From the NCBI GenBank assembly GCA_039725955.1, contig CP091034.1, positions 3,224,001 to 3,288,000 on the forward strand: a DNA stretch of 64,000 bases, read 5' to 3'. This DNA is from Sinorhizobium sp. B11. Lineage in GTDB: Bacteria; Pseudomonadota; Alphaproteobacteria; Rhizobiales; Rhizobiaceae. Shown piece by piece: positions 16,303 to 25,228 of the stretch. The stretch's first letter is position 1. Every line of letters begins with the position of its first letter. The notes below the pieces were generated by a model. The model made no database searches. It worked only from the letters and a program-made list of their open reading frames with translations, and was not told where the DNA came from. A program made the position numbers and the translations under genes.

Positions 16303-18171
16303 ACGCGTATCGTCGTCGTCGGAAGCGAGGAAGCCGCCGGACTGGCGTGCCCAGAGCTCGGCATAAAGGCCGCCCTGTTTCAGAAGCGCATCATGCGTGC
16401 CTTCCTCGATGATCTTGCCGCGATCAATCACGACAAGCCTGTCGAGCGCGGCGATGGTCGAAAGCCGGTGAGCGATCGCAAGCACCGTCTTGCCTTCCAT
16501 CACGCGATTGAGGTTCGACTGGATCGCCTCTTCCACTTCCGAATCGAGCGCCGAGGTCGCCTCGTCGAGAACGAGGATCGGCGCATCCTTCAGCATCACC
16601 CGTGCAATGGCGATACGCTGACGCTGGCCGCCCGAAAGCTTGACGCCACGTTCGCCGACATGGGCGTCAAAACCCTTGCGCCCCTGCTGGTCTCGCAGCC
16701 GCTCGATGAAATCGAGCGCCTCGGCGCGTCTGGCGGCCTCGACAAGCCGTTCTTCACCGGCATCAGGCCGACCGAACAGGATATTGTCCCGCACGGATCG
16801 ATGCAGCAGCGACGTATCCTGGCTGACCATGCCGATCTGCATGCGCAGCGATTCCTGGGTGACGCCGGCGATATCCTGCCCGTCGATCAGGATGCGACCG
16901 CCTTCGAGATCGTAGAGGCGCAGGAGAATGTTGACGAGCGTCGATTTGCCTGCACCGGAGCGGCCGATGATGCCGACCTTTTCGCCCGGACGGATCGTCA
17001 GCGAAAATTTGTCGATGACGGCATTCTCCTTGCCGTAATGGAAAGACACGTTCTCGAAACGGATGCCTGGCTGCTTGATGACGAGTTCTTTCGCATCGGG
17101 GCGGTTGACGAGATGCAGCGGTTGGGAGATCAGCTCGGCCGCGTTCTGGATGGTGCCGAGATTGCGCATAATGCCGTTGAACTGCGTCATCAGACGTCCG
17201 AGCAGGAAGTTCAGTCTCAGAACCAACGTCAGCGAGAAGGCGACGCCCCCGGAGCTGATCAGTCCGCGCAGCCAGAGATCCACACTGATTCCGGCCATGG
17301 TCACGATCATCAGGCCCGAAAGCAGCGCCATCGAGGCGCGCACGCCGGTGATGAAACGCGTGAACTGCAGCACCGTGTCCTGATATGCATTGAAGCCATT
17401 GAGCATGTAGCGATCGCTCTCTTCGTCGCGAGCAAAGAGCTTCAGCGTCTGGATATTGCTGTAGGCATCGACGATCCGGCCATTGAGCAGCGAGGCTGCC
17501 TCAGCGGTTTCGCGCGAATGATAGCGGATACGCGGCACGAAATAGCGGGCAAGCACGCTGAAAGCCACCAGCCAGAAGAGCACCACCGCAGCCAGTGAGA
17601 AATCAAGCTGCCCGACCAGAACCAGCGTGGTGACGGCATAGATGCCGACGAACCAGACGCTTTCCATCAGCGATGTCACGAGATCGCCCGTCGCCTGGCC
17701 CGCTGACCAGACCTTGGTAACGATGCGCCCGGAAAAATCGCTCTGGAAGAAGGCGAGCGACTGGCGCGACACATGCAGATAGGACTGCCAGCGCGCAAGA
17801 TTATAGAAACCGGGCGTAATCACCTGCTGGTCGATGAGCGCAATCAGGAAGGCGACGACGAAGCGAACGATGCCGATCAGTGCCAGCATGCCGAAGATCT
17901 CGCCGCCATGGGCAGCCAGAAGCGTGCTCCAACCGGCTCCCGGCTTGATCGTGCTGAGGATGTCGACGAGCCTGCCGACGAACCAGAAGAGCGCCGCTTC
18001 GATCGCAGCCGACATGCCCCCGAGGATCAGCATGGCGATAAACGGCCACTTGGCCTGGCCGATATAGAAAGCGATGAATCCAAATGTACTGCGCGGCGGC
18101 TGAAGATTGTCGCGAGCGCGGAAGGGATCTATCCAGGTTTCGAACAGGCGAAGGATCGGAGTGAGCAGCAT
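16273..18171 (-). CDS. ABC exporter, fused permease and ATPase (half transporter)
   Basis: This 632-residue half transporter has six transmembrane helices over ~30-345 and a nucleotide-binding domain with Walker A IIGRSGAGKSTLVN, signature LSGGQRQRIAIARV, Walker B ILVLDEATSALD and the switch His in AIAHRLST. It would act as a homodimer or with the paralogue at 18638-20494, with which it shares conserved segments along both domains. The ATG at 18171 aligns best with that paralogue; no strong ribosome site is visible. Substrate unknown: lipid, peptide or drug. The 3' end overlaps the convergent EEP gene by 30 bp. Confidence 0.92.
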   Translation of the reverse strand: MLLTPILRLFETWIDPFRARDNLQPPRSTFGFIAFYIGQAKWPFIAMLILGGMSAAIEAALFWFVGRLVDILSTIKPGAGWSTLLAAHGGEIFGMLALIGIVRFVVAFLIALIDQQVITPGFYNLARWQSYLHVSRQSLAFFQSDFSGRIVTKVWSAGQATGDLVTSLMESVWFVGIYAVTTLVLVGQLDFSLAAVVLFWLVAFSVLARYFVPRIRYHSRETAEAASLLNGRIVDAYSNIQTLKLFARDEESDRYMLNGFNAYQDTVLQFTRFITGVRASMALLSGLMIVTMAGISVDLWLRGLISSGGVAFSLTLVLRLNFLLGRLMTQFNGIMRNLGTIQNAAELISQPLHLVNRPDAKELVIKQPGIRFENVSFHYGKENAVIDKFSLTIRPGEKVGIIGRSGAGKSTLVNILLRLYDLEGGRILIDGQDIAGVTQESLRMQIGMVSQDTSLLHRSVRDNILFGRPDAGEERLVEAARRAEALDFIERLRDQQGRKGFDAHVGERGVKLSGGQRQRIAIARVMLKDAPILVLDEATSALDSEVEEAIQSNLNRVMEGKTVLAIAHRLSTIAALDRLVVIDRGKIIEEGTHDALLKQGGLYAELWARQSGGFLASDDDDTRSVFANEIAD

Positions 18172-18333
18172 CACCGCGATATAGGCCCGTTCAGAATTGT
18201 GGCAAAGAGAATATAGGGCCGCCAAAACCTTATATTTTGGTAATGATCGGTAATATCGGCGTCATCACCATTGATACGGGTGGCAGCGACCACGATCTCG
18301 TGCCATGATCGCTACTTACCGGAGACCGCGGAT

Positions 18334-18585
18334 ATGGAAACGAAAACGCTCAATGCGCATCTTCCGCTTCCCCTTGCGGAAAAGCTCGACGCCCTGGCCG
18401 ACGCGCTCGATGTGCCACGCGACAGCATCGTGACGGAGGCGATCGCGAGCTGGATCGAACGGGAAGAGCGGCAGCGCATCTTCACGCTGCAGTCGCTTGC
18501 CTCGAACTCAATCATGGTAGTGGAACATCATCGCGTCATCGACTGGGCCGACAGTCTCTGCGCAGATCGGGTCCGCACGCTCTAG
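18334..18585 (+). CDS. Ribbon-helix-helix (CopG-like) DNA-binding protein
   Basis: This 83-residue protein is METKTLNAHLPLPLAEKLDA followed by LADALDVPRDSIVTEAIASWIEREE, a typical RHH fold: one beta strand (~3-9) then two helices. The C-terminal part (IMVVEHHRVIDWADSL) resembles the antitoxin tails that bind ParE/RelE toxins. No toxin gene follows; a terminator does. It may be an orphan antitoxin or a free-standing regulator. It sits alone between two paralogous ABC exporters on the opposite strand. Ribosome site GGAGA is about 8 nt upstream. Confidence 0.8.
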   Translation: METKTLNAHLPLPLAEKLDALADALDVPRDSIVTEAIASWIEREERQRIFTLQSLASNSIMVVEHHRVIDWADSLCADRVRTL

Positions 18586-18603
18586 CGATATGGCCGGACA
18601 AGG

Positions 18604-18639
18604 AAAAGCCCTCCCCGCTCATGCGGGAAGGGCTTTTTT
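18604..18639. terminator. Bidirectional terminator between RHH gene and ABC exporter
   Basis: Near-perfect stem aaaagccctccccgc/gcgggaagggctttt with a short tcat loop and a T-run on the plus strand. It sits at the junction of two convergent genes. Confidence 0.85.
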
Positions 18640-20494
18640 ATTGGGCTGCGACTTCAGCCTCTTCCTCGTGATCGGCGAGGAAGCCGCCGGACTGGCGGGT
18701 CCAGAGGTCGGCATAAATGCCACCGTGGCTCACCAACTCGGCATGTGTGCCGCTTTCGATGATGCGGCCCTTGTCGAGCACGATCAGCCGGTCCATCTCG
18801 GTCAGCGTCGACAAGCGGTGGGCGATCGCGATGACGGTCTTGCCTTCCATCAGTGCGAAGAGGTTTTCCTGGATCGCCGCTTCCACTTCGGAATCGAGCG
18901 CCGAGGTCGCCTCGTCGAGCACCAGGATCGGCGCATCCTTCAGGAAGACACGCGCGATCGCGATACGCTGCCTCTGGCCGCCGGAAAGCTTGACGCCGCG
19001 CTCGCCGACCTGTGCATCCAGCCCCTTGCGGCCCTGCATGTCGACAAGCCCTTCGATGAACTCCCAGGCGTTGGCCCGCCTTGCCGCCTCGATGATGTCC
19101 TCGTCACTCGCATCCGGGCGACCATAGGCGATGTTGTCGCGGATCGAGCGATGCAGGAGCGAGGTATCCTGCGTCACCACGCCGATCAGCGCACGCAGGC
19201 TGTCCTGCGACACGGCAGAAATATCCTGTCCATCAACGGTGATGCGCCCGGACTCAAGATCGTAGAACCGCAGGAGCAGGTTCATCAGCGTCGTCTTGCC
19301 AGCACCCGATCGACCGACGAGACCGACCTTTTCGCCGGCTCGGATGTCGAGCGACAGGTTCTCGATGATGCCCTTGCCCTTGCCATAGTGGAAGCCGATC
19401 CGGTCGTAATGGATCGCACCCTTCTTCGCCGTCAGTGGGGCGGCGCCCGGCTTGTCGACGATATCGTGCTGCTTCGACATCATCTCCATGCCGTCATAGA
19501 CGGTACCGATGTTTTCGAAGAGCGCGGAGATTTCCCACATGATCCATTGCGACATGCCGTTGACGCGCATCGCAAGACCAATGGCGATGGAAATCGCGCC
19601 GACCGAGATCGTACCGTTCAGCCACAGATAGATCGACAGGCTGGAGATGACGAACAACGAGATGCAGTTGTTCAGATAGACGCTCATGTGAAAGAGCGTC
19701 ACCTTGCGCATCTGCTGGTGAACCGTATCCAGGAACCCGTCCATGCTTTCCCGCGCATAGACCTCTTCACGGCCGGCATGGGAAAACAGCTTCACGGTCG
19801 CGATATTCGTATAGCTGTCCACCACGCGACCAGTCATCAGCGAGCGTGCATCGGCCTGCTGCGCCGCGATCTTGCGAAGCCGCGGCACGAAATAGGCAAC
19901 GATACCGATGTAGATACCAAGCCAGGCGAGGACGGGCAGCATCAACCGCCAGTCGGCGGCCGCGATGATGACGATCATCGACAGGAAATAGGTCACGACA
20001 TAGACGAAGACGTCGAGGATCTTCATCACCGTTTCGCGCACGGCAAGCGACGTCTGCATGACCTTGGTGGCGACGCGTCCGGCGAACTCGTTGGCAAAGA
20101 AGGTCATGCTGTGACGCAGCAGGAAGCGGTGCATCTGCCAGCGCGCGATCATCGGGTAATTGCCGAGCATCATCTGATGCATGATAAGCGAATCGAGACC
20201 GGCAACGAGCGGCAGGCCGATCAGCACCAGAGCACCCATCCAGATGAGCTTGTGGCCTTCGTTCTGCAGGAAGGTCGCGCGGTCGGCATTCGTCAGCCAG
20301 TCGACGATATCGCCGAGGAACTGGAACAGCGCCACTTCGCCGATGGCGATCGTCGCCGTCAGAACGGCCATGAGCGCAAGCCATCCCGCCGCCGGCTTCG
20401 TATAGTGCCAGCAGAAGGCAAAAAGGCCTTTCGGGGGAGCAACGGGCTCCTCGCTCGGAAAGGGATTAAGTCGCTGCTCGAACCAGCCAAACAT
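18638..20494 (-). CDS. ABC exporter, fused permease and ATPase (half transporter), paralogue
   Basis: This 618-residue half exporter starts MFGWFEQRLNPFPSEEPVAP, followed by six helices (~30-320) and a nucleotide-binding domain with LVGRSGAGKTTLMN, LSGGQRQRIAIARVFLKDAP, ILVLDEATSALDSEVE and AIAHRLST. It is a close paralogue of the exporter at 16273-18171; the two may pair as a heterodimer, though each has a complete set of ATP motifs. The gene starts are on the same strand with a lone RHH gene between. Substrate not inferable. Confidence 0.92.
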   Translation of the reverse strand: MFGWFEQRLNPFPSEEPVAPPKGLFAFCWHYTKPAAGWLALMAVLTATIAIGEVALFQFLGDIVDWLTNADRATFLQNEGHKLIWMGALVLIGLPLVAGLDSLIMHQMMLGNYPMIARWQMHRFLLRHSMTFFANEFAGRVATKVMQTSLAVRETVMKILDVFVYVVTYFLSMIVIIAAADWRLMLPVLAWLGIYIGIVAYFVPRLRKIAAQQADARSLMTGRVVDSYTNIATVKLFSHAGREEVYARESMDGFLDTVHQQMRKVTLFHMSVYLNNCISLFVISSLSIYLWLNGTISVGAISIAIGLAMRVNGMSQWIMWEISALFENIGTVYDGMEMMSKQHDIVDKPGAAPLTAKKGAIHYDRIGFHYGKGKGIIENLSLDIRAGEKVGLVGRSGAGKTTLMNLLLRFYDLESGRITVDGQDISAVSQDSLRALIGVVTQDTSLLHRSIRDNIAYGRPDASDEDIIEAARRANAWEFIEGLVDMQGRKGLDAQVGERGVKLSGGQRQRIAIARVFLKDAPILVLDEATSALDSEVEAAIQENLFALMEGKTVIAIAHRLSTLTEMDRLIVLDKGRIIESGTHAELVSHGGIYADLWTRQSGGFLADHEEEAEVAAQ

Positions 20495-20878
20495 GAAAAT
20501 CGCTCCGGAATTTCCGCGTTCCGGCCCCGTCTTCGCGCCCGCACGGACGCATGCAAGCACATATGGGAACCGGAGGCTCAAGGGGCGAGGCCATAACGGC
20601 CGCGCAATGAATCAAATGGGCAATTAGGGAAGAAAAGCGCTTTATACGCGCCAGATCACCAACAGCGGCATCACAGGCGGGAGACGCATCTGCACAAAGA
20701 TATCCATGTCGGCGCTCCCTGTTGGCGATTGAAGATATGCACCGATAACGCGAAAATGCCCAAATTTCCAGCCCCGCAGCATCGGAAAATGACCATCAAA
20801 TGGTCAAAAAACGTCCTGTTGCGTCAAAATCACAGTTCGGATAGGCCATTTTTGTATCATCGCAACGGACAACTTCCC
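20495..20878. other. 384-bp intergenic region between ABC exporter and trmL
   Basis: Divergent-promoter region for the exporter and trmL. The only open frame I would keep is the 21-codon one at 20642-20707. An AT-rich patch before trmL (aaaatgaccatcaaatggtcaaaaaacg, 20787-20814) contains the perfect inverted repeat tgaccat/atggtca and may be an operator. Confidence 0.35.
20642..20707 (-). CDS. Possible 21-residue hydrophobic peptide upstream of ABC exporter
   Basis: An ATG is preceded by AGGGAG with a spacing of 7 nt on the minus strand, and encodes MDIFVQMRLPPVMPLLVIW plus two residues (Arg-Val) before TAA. The peptide is hydrophobic and Pro/Met-rich. It lies about 150 nt upstream of the exporter start, on the same strand. 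It could be a small membrane protein, a leader peptide or chance. No known family recognised. Confidence 0.3.
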   Translation of the reverse strand: MDIFVQMRLPPVMPLLVIWRV

Positions 20879-21340
20879 ATGGCAGACCTCAGGCTTGCGC
20901 TCTACCAGCCCGATATTCCCGGCAATACCGGCACAATCCTGCGCCTAGCCGCCTGCCTTGGCTTTGCAGTTGACATCATCGAACCGGCCGGCTTCGACAT
21001 TTCCGATCGCAACCTGAAGCGCGCGGGCATGGACTATCTGGCCGCTGCCGCACTGACACGCCATGTCAATTGGGAACGCTTCGAGGAATGGCGTGCAGCC
21101 ACCGGCCGCCGCCTGATCCTCGCCACGACGAAAGCATCGCAGCGCTACACGGATTTCGCCTTCCGCACCGACGATATCCTGCTCTTCGGCCGTGAAAGCG
21201 CCGGCGTGCCCGATCACGTGCATGAACGTGCCGATGGGCGCCTTCTGATCCCAATGGTGGAAGGCCAGCGTTCGATCAACCTCGCCGTCTCCGCCGCAAT
21301 GATAACAGGCGAGGCAATGCGCCAGACCGCCTGGTCGTGA
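20879..21340 (+). CDS. trmL: tRNA (cytidine/uridine-2'-O)-methyltransferase TrmL
   Basis: This 153-residue SPOUT methyltransferase methylates the wobble ribose at tRNA position 34 using S-adenosylmethionine. The family motifs are LALYQPDIPGNTGTILRLAA at the N-terminus, DILLFGRESAGVPDHV (motif 2) and IPMVEGQRSINLAVSAAMI (motif 3, the trefoil-knot loop). The start MADLRLALYQPDIPG matches the usual N-terminus. Transcribed alone. Confidence 0.95.
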   Translation: MADLRLALYQPDIPGNTGTILRLAACLGFAVDIIEPAGFDISDRNLKRAGMDYLAAAALTRHVNWERFEEWRAATGRRLILATTKASQRYTDFAFRTDDILLFGRESAGVPDHVHERADGRLLIPMVEGQRSINLAVSAAMITGEAMRQTAWS

Positions 21341-21387
21341 ACCTGCACCCATGCCGATGCTTGGCGGCCTTGATGTCGCAAACACCG

Positions 21388-21416
21388 CTTTGAATCGACG
21401 GAAAATCGCCTATATT
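21388..21416 (+). promoter_or_regulatory. Candidate promoter for Na/Pi cotransporter gene
   Basis: CTTTGA and TATATT elements are separated by 17 bp (rhizobial -10 form CTATAT also fits), about 115 nt before the ATG at 21531. I see no PHO box in this gap. Confidence 0.4.
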
Positions 21417-21530
21417 AATTAGCCAGGCAATCAATAAATCTGCACAAGCGGTGAGATTCCAATAATTTACTCGACTGCGCAAATGTAGAATCGGGAAAAG
21501 CTTCTCAAGAAGAAGAAAAAGACCAGGACC

Positions 21531-23177
21531 ATGGAATCCACAATCGTCATGATCAATCTGTTCGGCGCGATCGCGCTGCTGCTCTTCGGCCTGGCACAGG
21601 TCAAGGACGGCGTCACGCGCGCTTTCGGAGCACGTCTGAGGACCGGGCTTGCAACCGGCACGGCGAGCGGCCCACGCTCGATCCTGTCAGGCTTCCTGGC
21701 AACCATCGCCCTTCAGAGTTCGACGGCGACGGCCCTGATGACGGCGTCTTTCGTGGAGCGCGATCTCATCAAGCCGCGCATGGCGCAGATCGTGTTGCTC
21801 GGCGCCAATGTCGGAACGGCTGTGACCGCCTGGATCGTCGCAACCGGCATCGAGTGGCTGTCGCCGCTTCTCATCCTCCTCGGCATCGTGCTCTATCGCG
21901 GCAAGTCTGCTGCCCGCCACGGCGGAGGTGCGGCCATGATCGGCATCGGCCTGATGCTGCTCTCCCTGCATCTGCTCAGCAACGCGACGGAACCGATGCG
22001 CAGCTCTCCGGCGCTGGCCGCCTTCATCGGCCTTCTCGGAGATGCCTGGCCGGTAGCTTTGGCCCTTTCGGCGGCCCTCGCCTTCATCTCGTCGTCTAGT
22101 CTCGCCGTCGTCGTGTTGATCCTCTCATTGGCCTCGACCGGCATCGTCTCGCCTGAACTGATCGTCATTCTCGTGCTTGGAGCCAACCTGGGCGGCGCAA
22201 TCCCGCCTGTCATCGCCACCCTTTCCGGTCCGGCATCGGCAAGGCGGGTGACGCTTGGCAATCTTATCGTTCGTACGGCCGGCTGCCTCGTGGCGTTGCC
22301 GCTTGCCGGCTACGCGGCGCCGCTCCTCGAAATGCTGCCTTTTGGCCCTTCCAAGCTGCCGGTCGATACGCATCTGATCTTCAATATCCTGCTCGCAGCC
22401 GTCGCGTGGCCCTTTTCCCCGATGCTTGCCGCTTTGACCAGCCGCCTCGTGCCCGACGATGTTCAGCCGGATCAGGGGCCGAAGTTTCTCGACATGCAGG
22501 AATTGTCCACACCCGTGGTGGCGCTTGCGAGTGCCACCCGCGAAGTGCTCGGTGTCGGCGACCTGATCGAACGCATGCTGATGCGCAGCTCGGAAGCTTT
22601 CCAGCACAACGACATGTCGAAGCTGGCCGAGATCCCATCTCTCGAGAAGAGGGTCGATCTCCTGCAACAGGAGGTGAAGATCTATCTTTCCAAGCTCGGC
22701 CGCGTCGGCCTGAGCGACGAGAATGCACGGCGCTCGATCGTCATTATCGACTACGCGATCAATCTCGAGCACATCGGCGACATCATCGAGAAGGGCCTGC
22801 TGGAACAGGTCGGCAAGAAGGTCTCGCTCGGCCTGAAATTCTCGGAGGATGGTTACAGGGAACTGCACAAGCTGTTTGACCTGACGATCGACAACTTGCG
22901 CGTCGCGCAGACGATCTTCGTCACCCGCGACTTCAACCTTGCCAAACAGATGATGGAAGTGAAGGTCGAAGTCCGCCGCATGGAGAAGCAATCTGCCGAG
23001 CGGCATCTCGAGCGGCTTCGTGACGGGCGTGCCGACAGCCTGCAGACCAGCTCACTCCATCTCGACATGCTGCGGGATCTGAAGCGTATCAACGCTCATA
23101 TCGTCTCGGTAGCGCACCCGATCCTCGATGAAAGCGGCTTGCTGATCGAAAGCCGTCTGCGCGATGCGGCGGAATAA
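21531..23177 (+). CDS. Na/Pi cotransporter family protein with PhoU-like domain
   Basis: This 548-residue membrane protein has two inverted repeats of hydrophobic helices over ~1-310. They carry QSSTATALM (~63-71) and, in the second repeat, SSSSLAVVVLILSLAS, the Gln/Ser-rich signature of NptA/PNaS transporters. The C-terminal ~200 residues are helical and PhoU-like (IVIIDYAINLEHIGDIIEKGL). Family members import phosphate with sodium. No pst or pho gene is adjacent, and regulation by phosphate is not evident from the upstream sequence. Confidence 0.92.
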   Translation: MESTIVMINLFGAIALLLFGLAQVKDGVTRAFGARLRTGLATGTASGPRSILSGFLATIALQSSTATALMTASFVERDLIKPRMAQIVLLGANVGTAVTAWIVATGIEWLSPLLILLGIVLYRGKSAARHGGGAAMIGIGLMLLSLHLLSNATEPMRSSPALAAFIGLLGDAWPVALALSAALAFISSSSLAVVVLILSLASTGIVSPELIVILVLGANLGGAIPPVIATLSGPASARRVTLGNLIVRTAGCLVALPLAGYAAPLLEMLPFGPSKLPVDTHLIFNILLAAVAWPFSPMLAALTSRLVPDDVQPDQGPKFLDMQELSTPVVALASATREVLGVGDLIERMLMRSSEAFQHNDMSKLAEIPSLEKRVDLLQQEVKIYLSKLGRVGLSDENARRSIVIIDYAINLEHIGDIIEKGLLEQVGKKVSLGLKFSEDGYRELHKLFDLTIDNLRVAQTIFVTRDFNLAKQMMEVKVEVRRMEKQSAERHLERLRDGRADSLQTSSLHLDMLRDLKRINAHIVSVAHPILDESGLLIESRLRDAAE

Positions 23178-23179
23178 GG

Positions 23180-23440
23180 TCAGTCGGCGGATGGCAGGCG
23201 GCGCATGGTGAATTCGATCTGGTCGCCTTCAAGCTGGCGCCAGCTCTCCACCTCTGTCCAGTAGGCAGCTTTGGGATATTCATCGAACCATTCGCGCGCC
23301 TTGGCGCGGGCTTCCAGAAGCCCCATCCGATAGGTCTCGCGGACGAAGTGATCTTTCTGACGGGCGGACGCTTCTGCCCGATGCTTTGCGATCCTGCGCT
23401 TCAAGCCTTCAAAGGGCGGAGGCCCCGGAATTTTCGCCAT
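23180..23440 (-). CDS. Conserved-looking small hypothetical protein
   Basis: This 86-residue soluble protein starts MAKIPGPPPFEGLKRRIAKH. It is rich in charged and aromatic residues (AREWFDEYPKAAYWTEVESWRQLEG) and has no signal peptide or membrane helix. It is divergent from hemF and convergent with the Na/Pi cotransporter, 2 bp from that stop. Good codon use and a clear start suggest a real gene. Function not recognised. Confidence 0.7.
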   Translation of the reverse strand: MAKIPGPPPFEGLKRRIAKHRAEASARQKDHFVRETYRMGLLEARAKAREWFDEYPKAAYWTEVESWRQLEGDQIEFTMRRLPSAD

Positions 23441-23585
23441 AAAACCTACCTCTTGAACGAAAGGTAGTATCGAAATCGCCCCTTTGCGAGTCGAATCTTG
23501 CAAGCCCTTGCAGCTACCTCCCTGTGCTGGCGGGCGCCTGCTGCACCTGCTAAACGATAGTCATAATCAGGAAAGAGCGAATCGC

Positions 23586-24497
23586 ATGGAAAGACCGGAA
23601 CTGCCGATCGGCCTGCCCGAAGACATAGAGGTCAAGAAGACCGCCGCCCGAACATGGTTCGAAGGATTGCGCGACACGATCTGCTCTTCCTTCGAGGCAC
23701 TGGAAGATGAACTCGAAGGCCCGCTATCCGATCAGGAGCCAGGCCGTTTCGTCGCCAAGGACTGGTCGCGCGAAAACGGTGCGGGTGGCGGTGGCCGCAT
23801 GTCGATGATGGAAGGCCGGGTTTTCGAGAAGGTCGGCGTGCACACCTCCACCGTCTACGGCGAGTTCTCACCGGATTTCCGGGCGCAGATACCAGGCGCC
23901 AGTGAGGATCCACGCTTCTGGGCGTCAGGCATTTCGCTGATCGCCCATCCGGTCAATCCCAATGTGCCGGCCGTTCACATGAACACCCGCATGGTGGTCA
24001 CCACCAGCCGCTGGTTCGGCGGCGGCGCTGATCTGACCCCGGTGCTCTCTCGCCGCCGCACGCAGGAGGACGAGGACACGGTGCTCTTCCATAAGGCCAT
24101 GGAAATCACCTGCCGCAACCATGCGGTCGCCGATTACGATGCCTACAAGAAATGGTGCGACGATTATTTCTTCCTGAAGCATCGCAACGAAGCGCGTGGC
24201 GTTGGCGGCATCTTCTACGACTGGCTGCATTCCGCCGAGGAAGCCGGCGGCTGGAATGCAGATTTCGCCTTCACGCGGGATGTCGGCCGGGCCTTCGCCA
24301 TGGTCTACCCCAAGATCGTCCGTTCAAACTTCAACAAGGAGTGGACGGAAGCCGACCGTGACGAACAATTGATTCGCCGTGGTCGCTACGTCGAGTTTAA
24401 TCTGCTCTACGACCGGGGAACGATCTTCGGCCTGAAAACCGGCGGCAATGTCGAATCCATTCTCTCTTCGCTGCCACCCGTCGTGCGCTGGCCATAA
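23586..24497 (+). CDS. hemF: Oxygen-dependent coproporphyrinogen III oxidase
   Basis: This 303-residue enzyme decarboxylates coproporphyrinogen III to protoporphyrinogen IX with O2 in haem synthesis. Family signatures are RFVAKDWSRENGAGGGGRMSMMEGRVFEKVGVHTSTVYG (~43-82), VHMNTRMVVTTSRWFGGGADLTP (metal/substrate His-Asn) and YVEFNLLYDRGTIFGLKTGG at the C-terminus. The start MERPELPIGLPEDIEV follows an AGGAAAGAG ribosome site. Transcribed alone; the haem receptor at 54-56 kb is the other haem-related gene in the window. Confidence 0.97.
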   Translation: MERPELPIGLPEDIEVKKTAARTWFEGLRDTICSSFEALEDELEGPLSDQEPGRFVAKDWSRENGAGGGGRMSMMEGRVFEKVGVHTSTVYGEFSPDFRAQIPGASEDPRFWASGISLIAHPVNPNVPAVHMNTRMVVTTSRWFGGGADLTPVLSRRRTQEDEDTVLFHKAMEITCRNHAVADYDAYKKWCDDYFFLKHRNEARGVGGIFYDWLHSAEEAGGWNADFAFTRDVGRAFAMVYPKIVRSNFNKEWTEADRDEQLIRRGRYVEFNLLYDRGTIFGLKTGGNVESILSSLPPVVRWP

Positions 24498-24639
24498 GCC
24501 AGCGCCAAGCGTGCGGGCAAAGACCGGCACGCTGATAAATTTGAAACACAATTCCGGTAAAATCGCGTTGAAAGGCCTTCATCAGAACTGAGTGCGTCCT
24601 AAATTAGCTTCTGTGCGTTACAATCGGAGGAGGATTGTC

Positions 24640-24915
24640 ATGACGGTACAAAGCAGCCCCCCTGCTTCTGCAGGTGTTCAGGAAACGTCCCGCGCAATCG
24701 AAGCGCCCGAGTTTCTAACGCGCATCGCCGAAGACTTGAGAGCGAAAAGCGGCTCCGACCTGCCGCTGTCCTGCTTTGTCGAGCAGGTGAAATTGCAGCT
24801 CGCAGGCGGCAAGACCCCGGAAGAACTTGAACAGCAGGCAACAGGTGCGGCCAACAGCAACAAGCCCGCACACCTTTCGGACACTTACATGGCCTGGGCA
24901 ATGCCCCACCAATAA
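24640..24915 (+). CDS. Small hypothetical protein
   Basis: This 91-residue protein has no recognised domain. It starts MTVQSSPPASAGVQETSRAI, has a short helical middle (FLTRIAEDLRAKSGSDLPLSCFVEQVKLQLAGG) and an Asn/Thr-rich tail ending YMAWAMPHQ. A strong ribosome site (GGAGGAGG) precedes the ATG and an intrinsic terminator follows, which together support expression as a single gene. Function unknown. Confidence 0.7.
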   Translation: MTVQSSPPASAGVQETSRAIEAPEFLTRIAEDLRAKSGSDLPLSCFVEQVKLQLAGGKTPEELEQQATGAANSNKPAHLSDTYMAWAMPHQ

Positions 24916-24925
24916 CAGAGCCTTT

Positions 24926-24955
24926 CGGCCGACTTCCAGGTCGGCCGGAGTTTTC
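24926..24955 (+). terminator. Intrinsic terminator after small hypothetical gene
   Basis: Perfect 8-bp stem cggccgac/gtcggccg around ttccag, followed by gagtttt. It is 11 nt past the stop at 24915. Confidence 0.75.
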
Positions 24956-25040
24956 CTCCGCCGGAACCTTCTCCATTGCCGCACATTCCCCAGTCGCGCG
25001 AAAGCGCGATGGTTCTGCATTTCAGAAACAGGAGAAGACC

Positions 25041-25226
25041 ATGCGACTTTTCGAATGCGGTACGCTCGTTCCCGGCTGCGATTGGCACACAAGGGCCGAT
25101 AATGATGCTGAAGTTGTTCGCCGCGCCGTCGAACATATGAGAACCGCCCACGGCGAAACGACCATTCGCGAAAACATGGTGGACAATATCAAGGCCCGCA
25201 TCCGCGACGAGGCGAACGCGGCCTGA
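25041..25226 (+). CDS. DUF1059 family small protein
   Basis: This 61-residue protein fits the DUF1059 pattern: an N-terminal FECGTLVPGCDWHTRADNDAEV with two Cys and one His, then EHMRTAHGETTIRENMVDNIKARI. The Cys/His spacing could bind a metal, but this is unproven. An AGGAGAAG ribosome site precedes the ATG. It ends 2 bp before the convergent cca gene. Function unknown. Confidence 0.8.
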   Translation: MRLFECGTLVPGCDWHTRADNDAEVVRRAVEHMRTAHGETTIRENMVDNIKARIRDEANAA

Positions 25227-25228
25227 CC

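Noticed and set aside
18590..20596. Long open frame on the plus strand (668 codons) opposite the ABC exporter
   Set aside because: It is antisense to a gene with clear ABC motifs; the frame stays open because of GC-rich codon bias and its product has no recognisable domain.
21417..21530. PHO box before the Na/Pi cotransporter
   Set aside because: No pair of CTGTCAT-like repeats at the required spacing.
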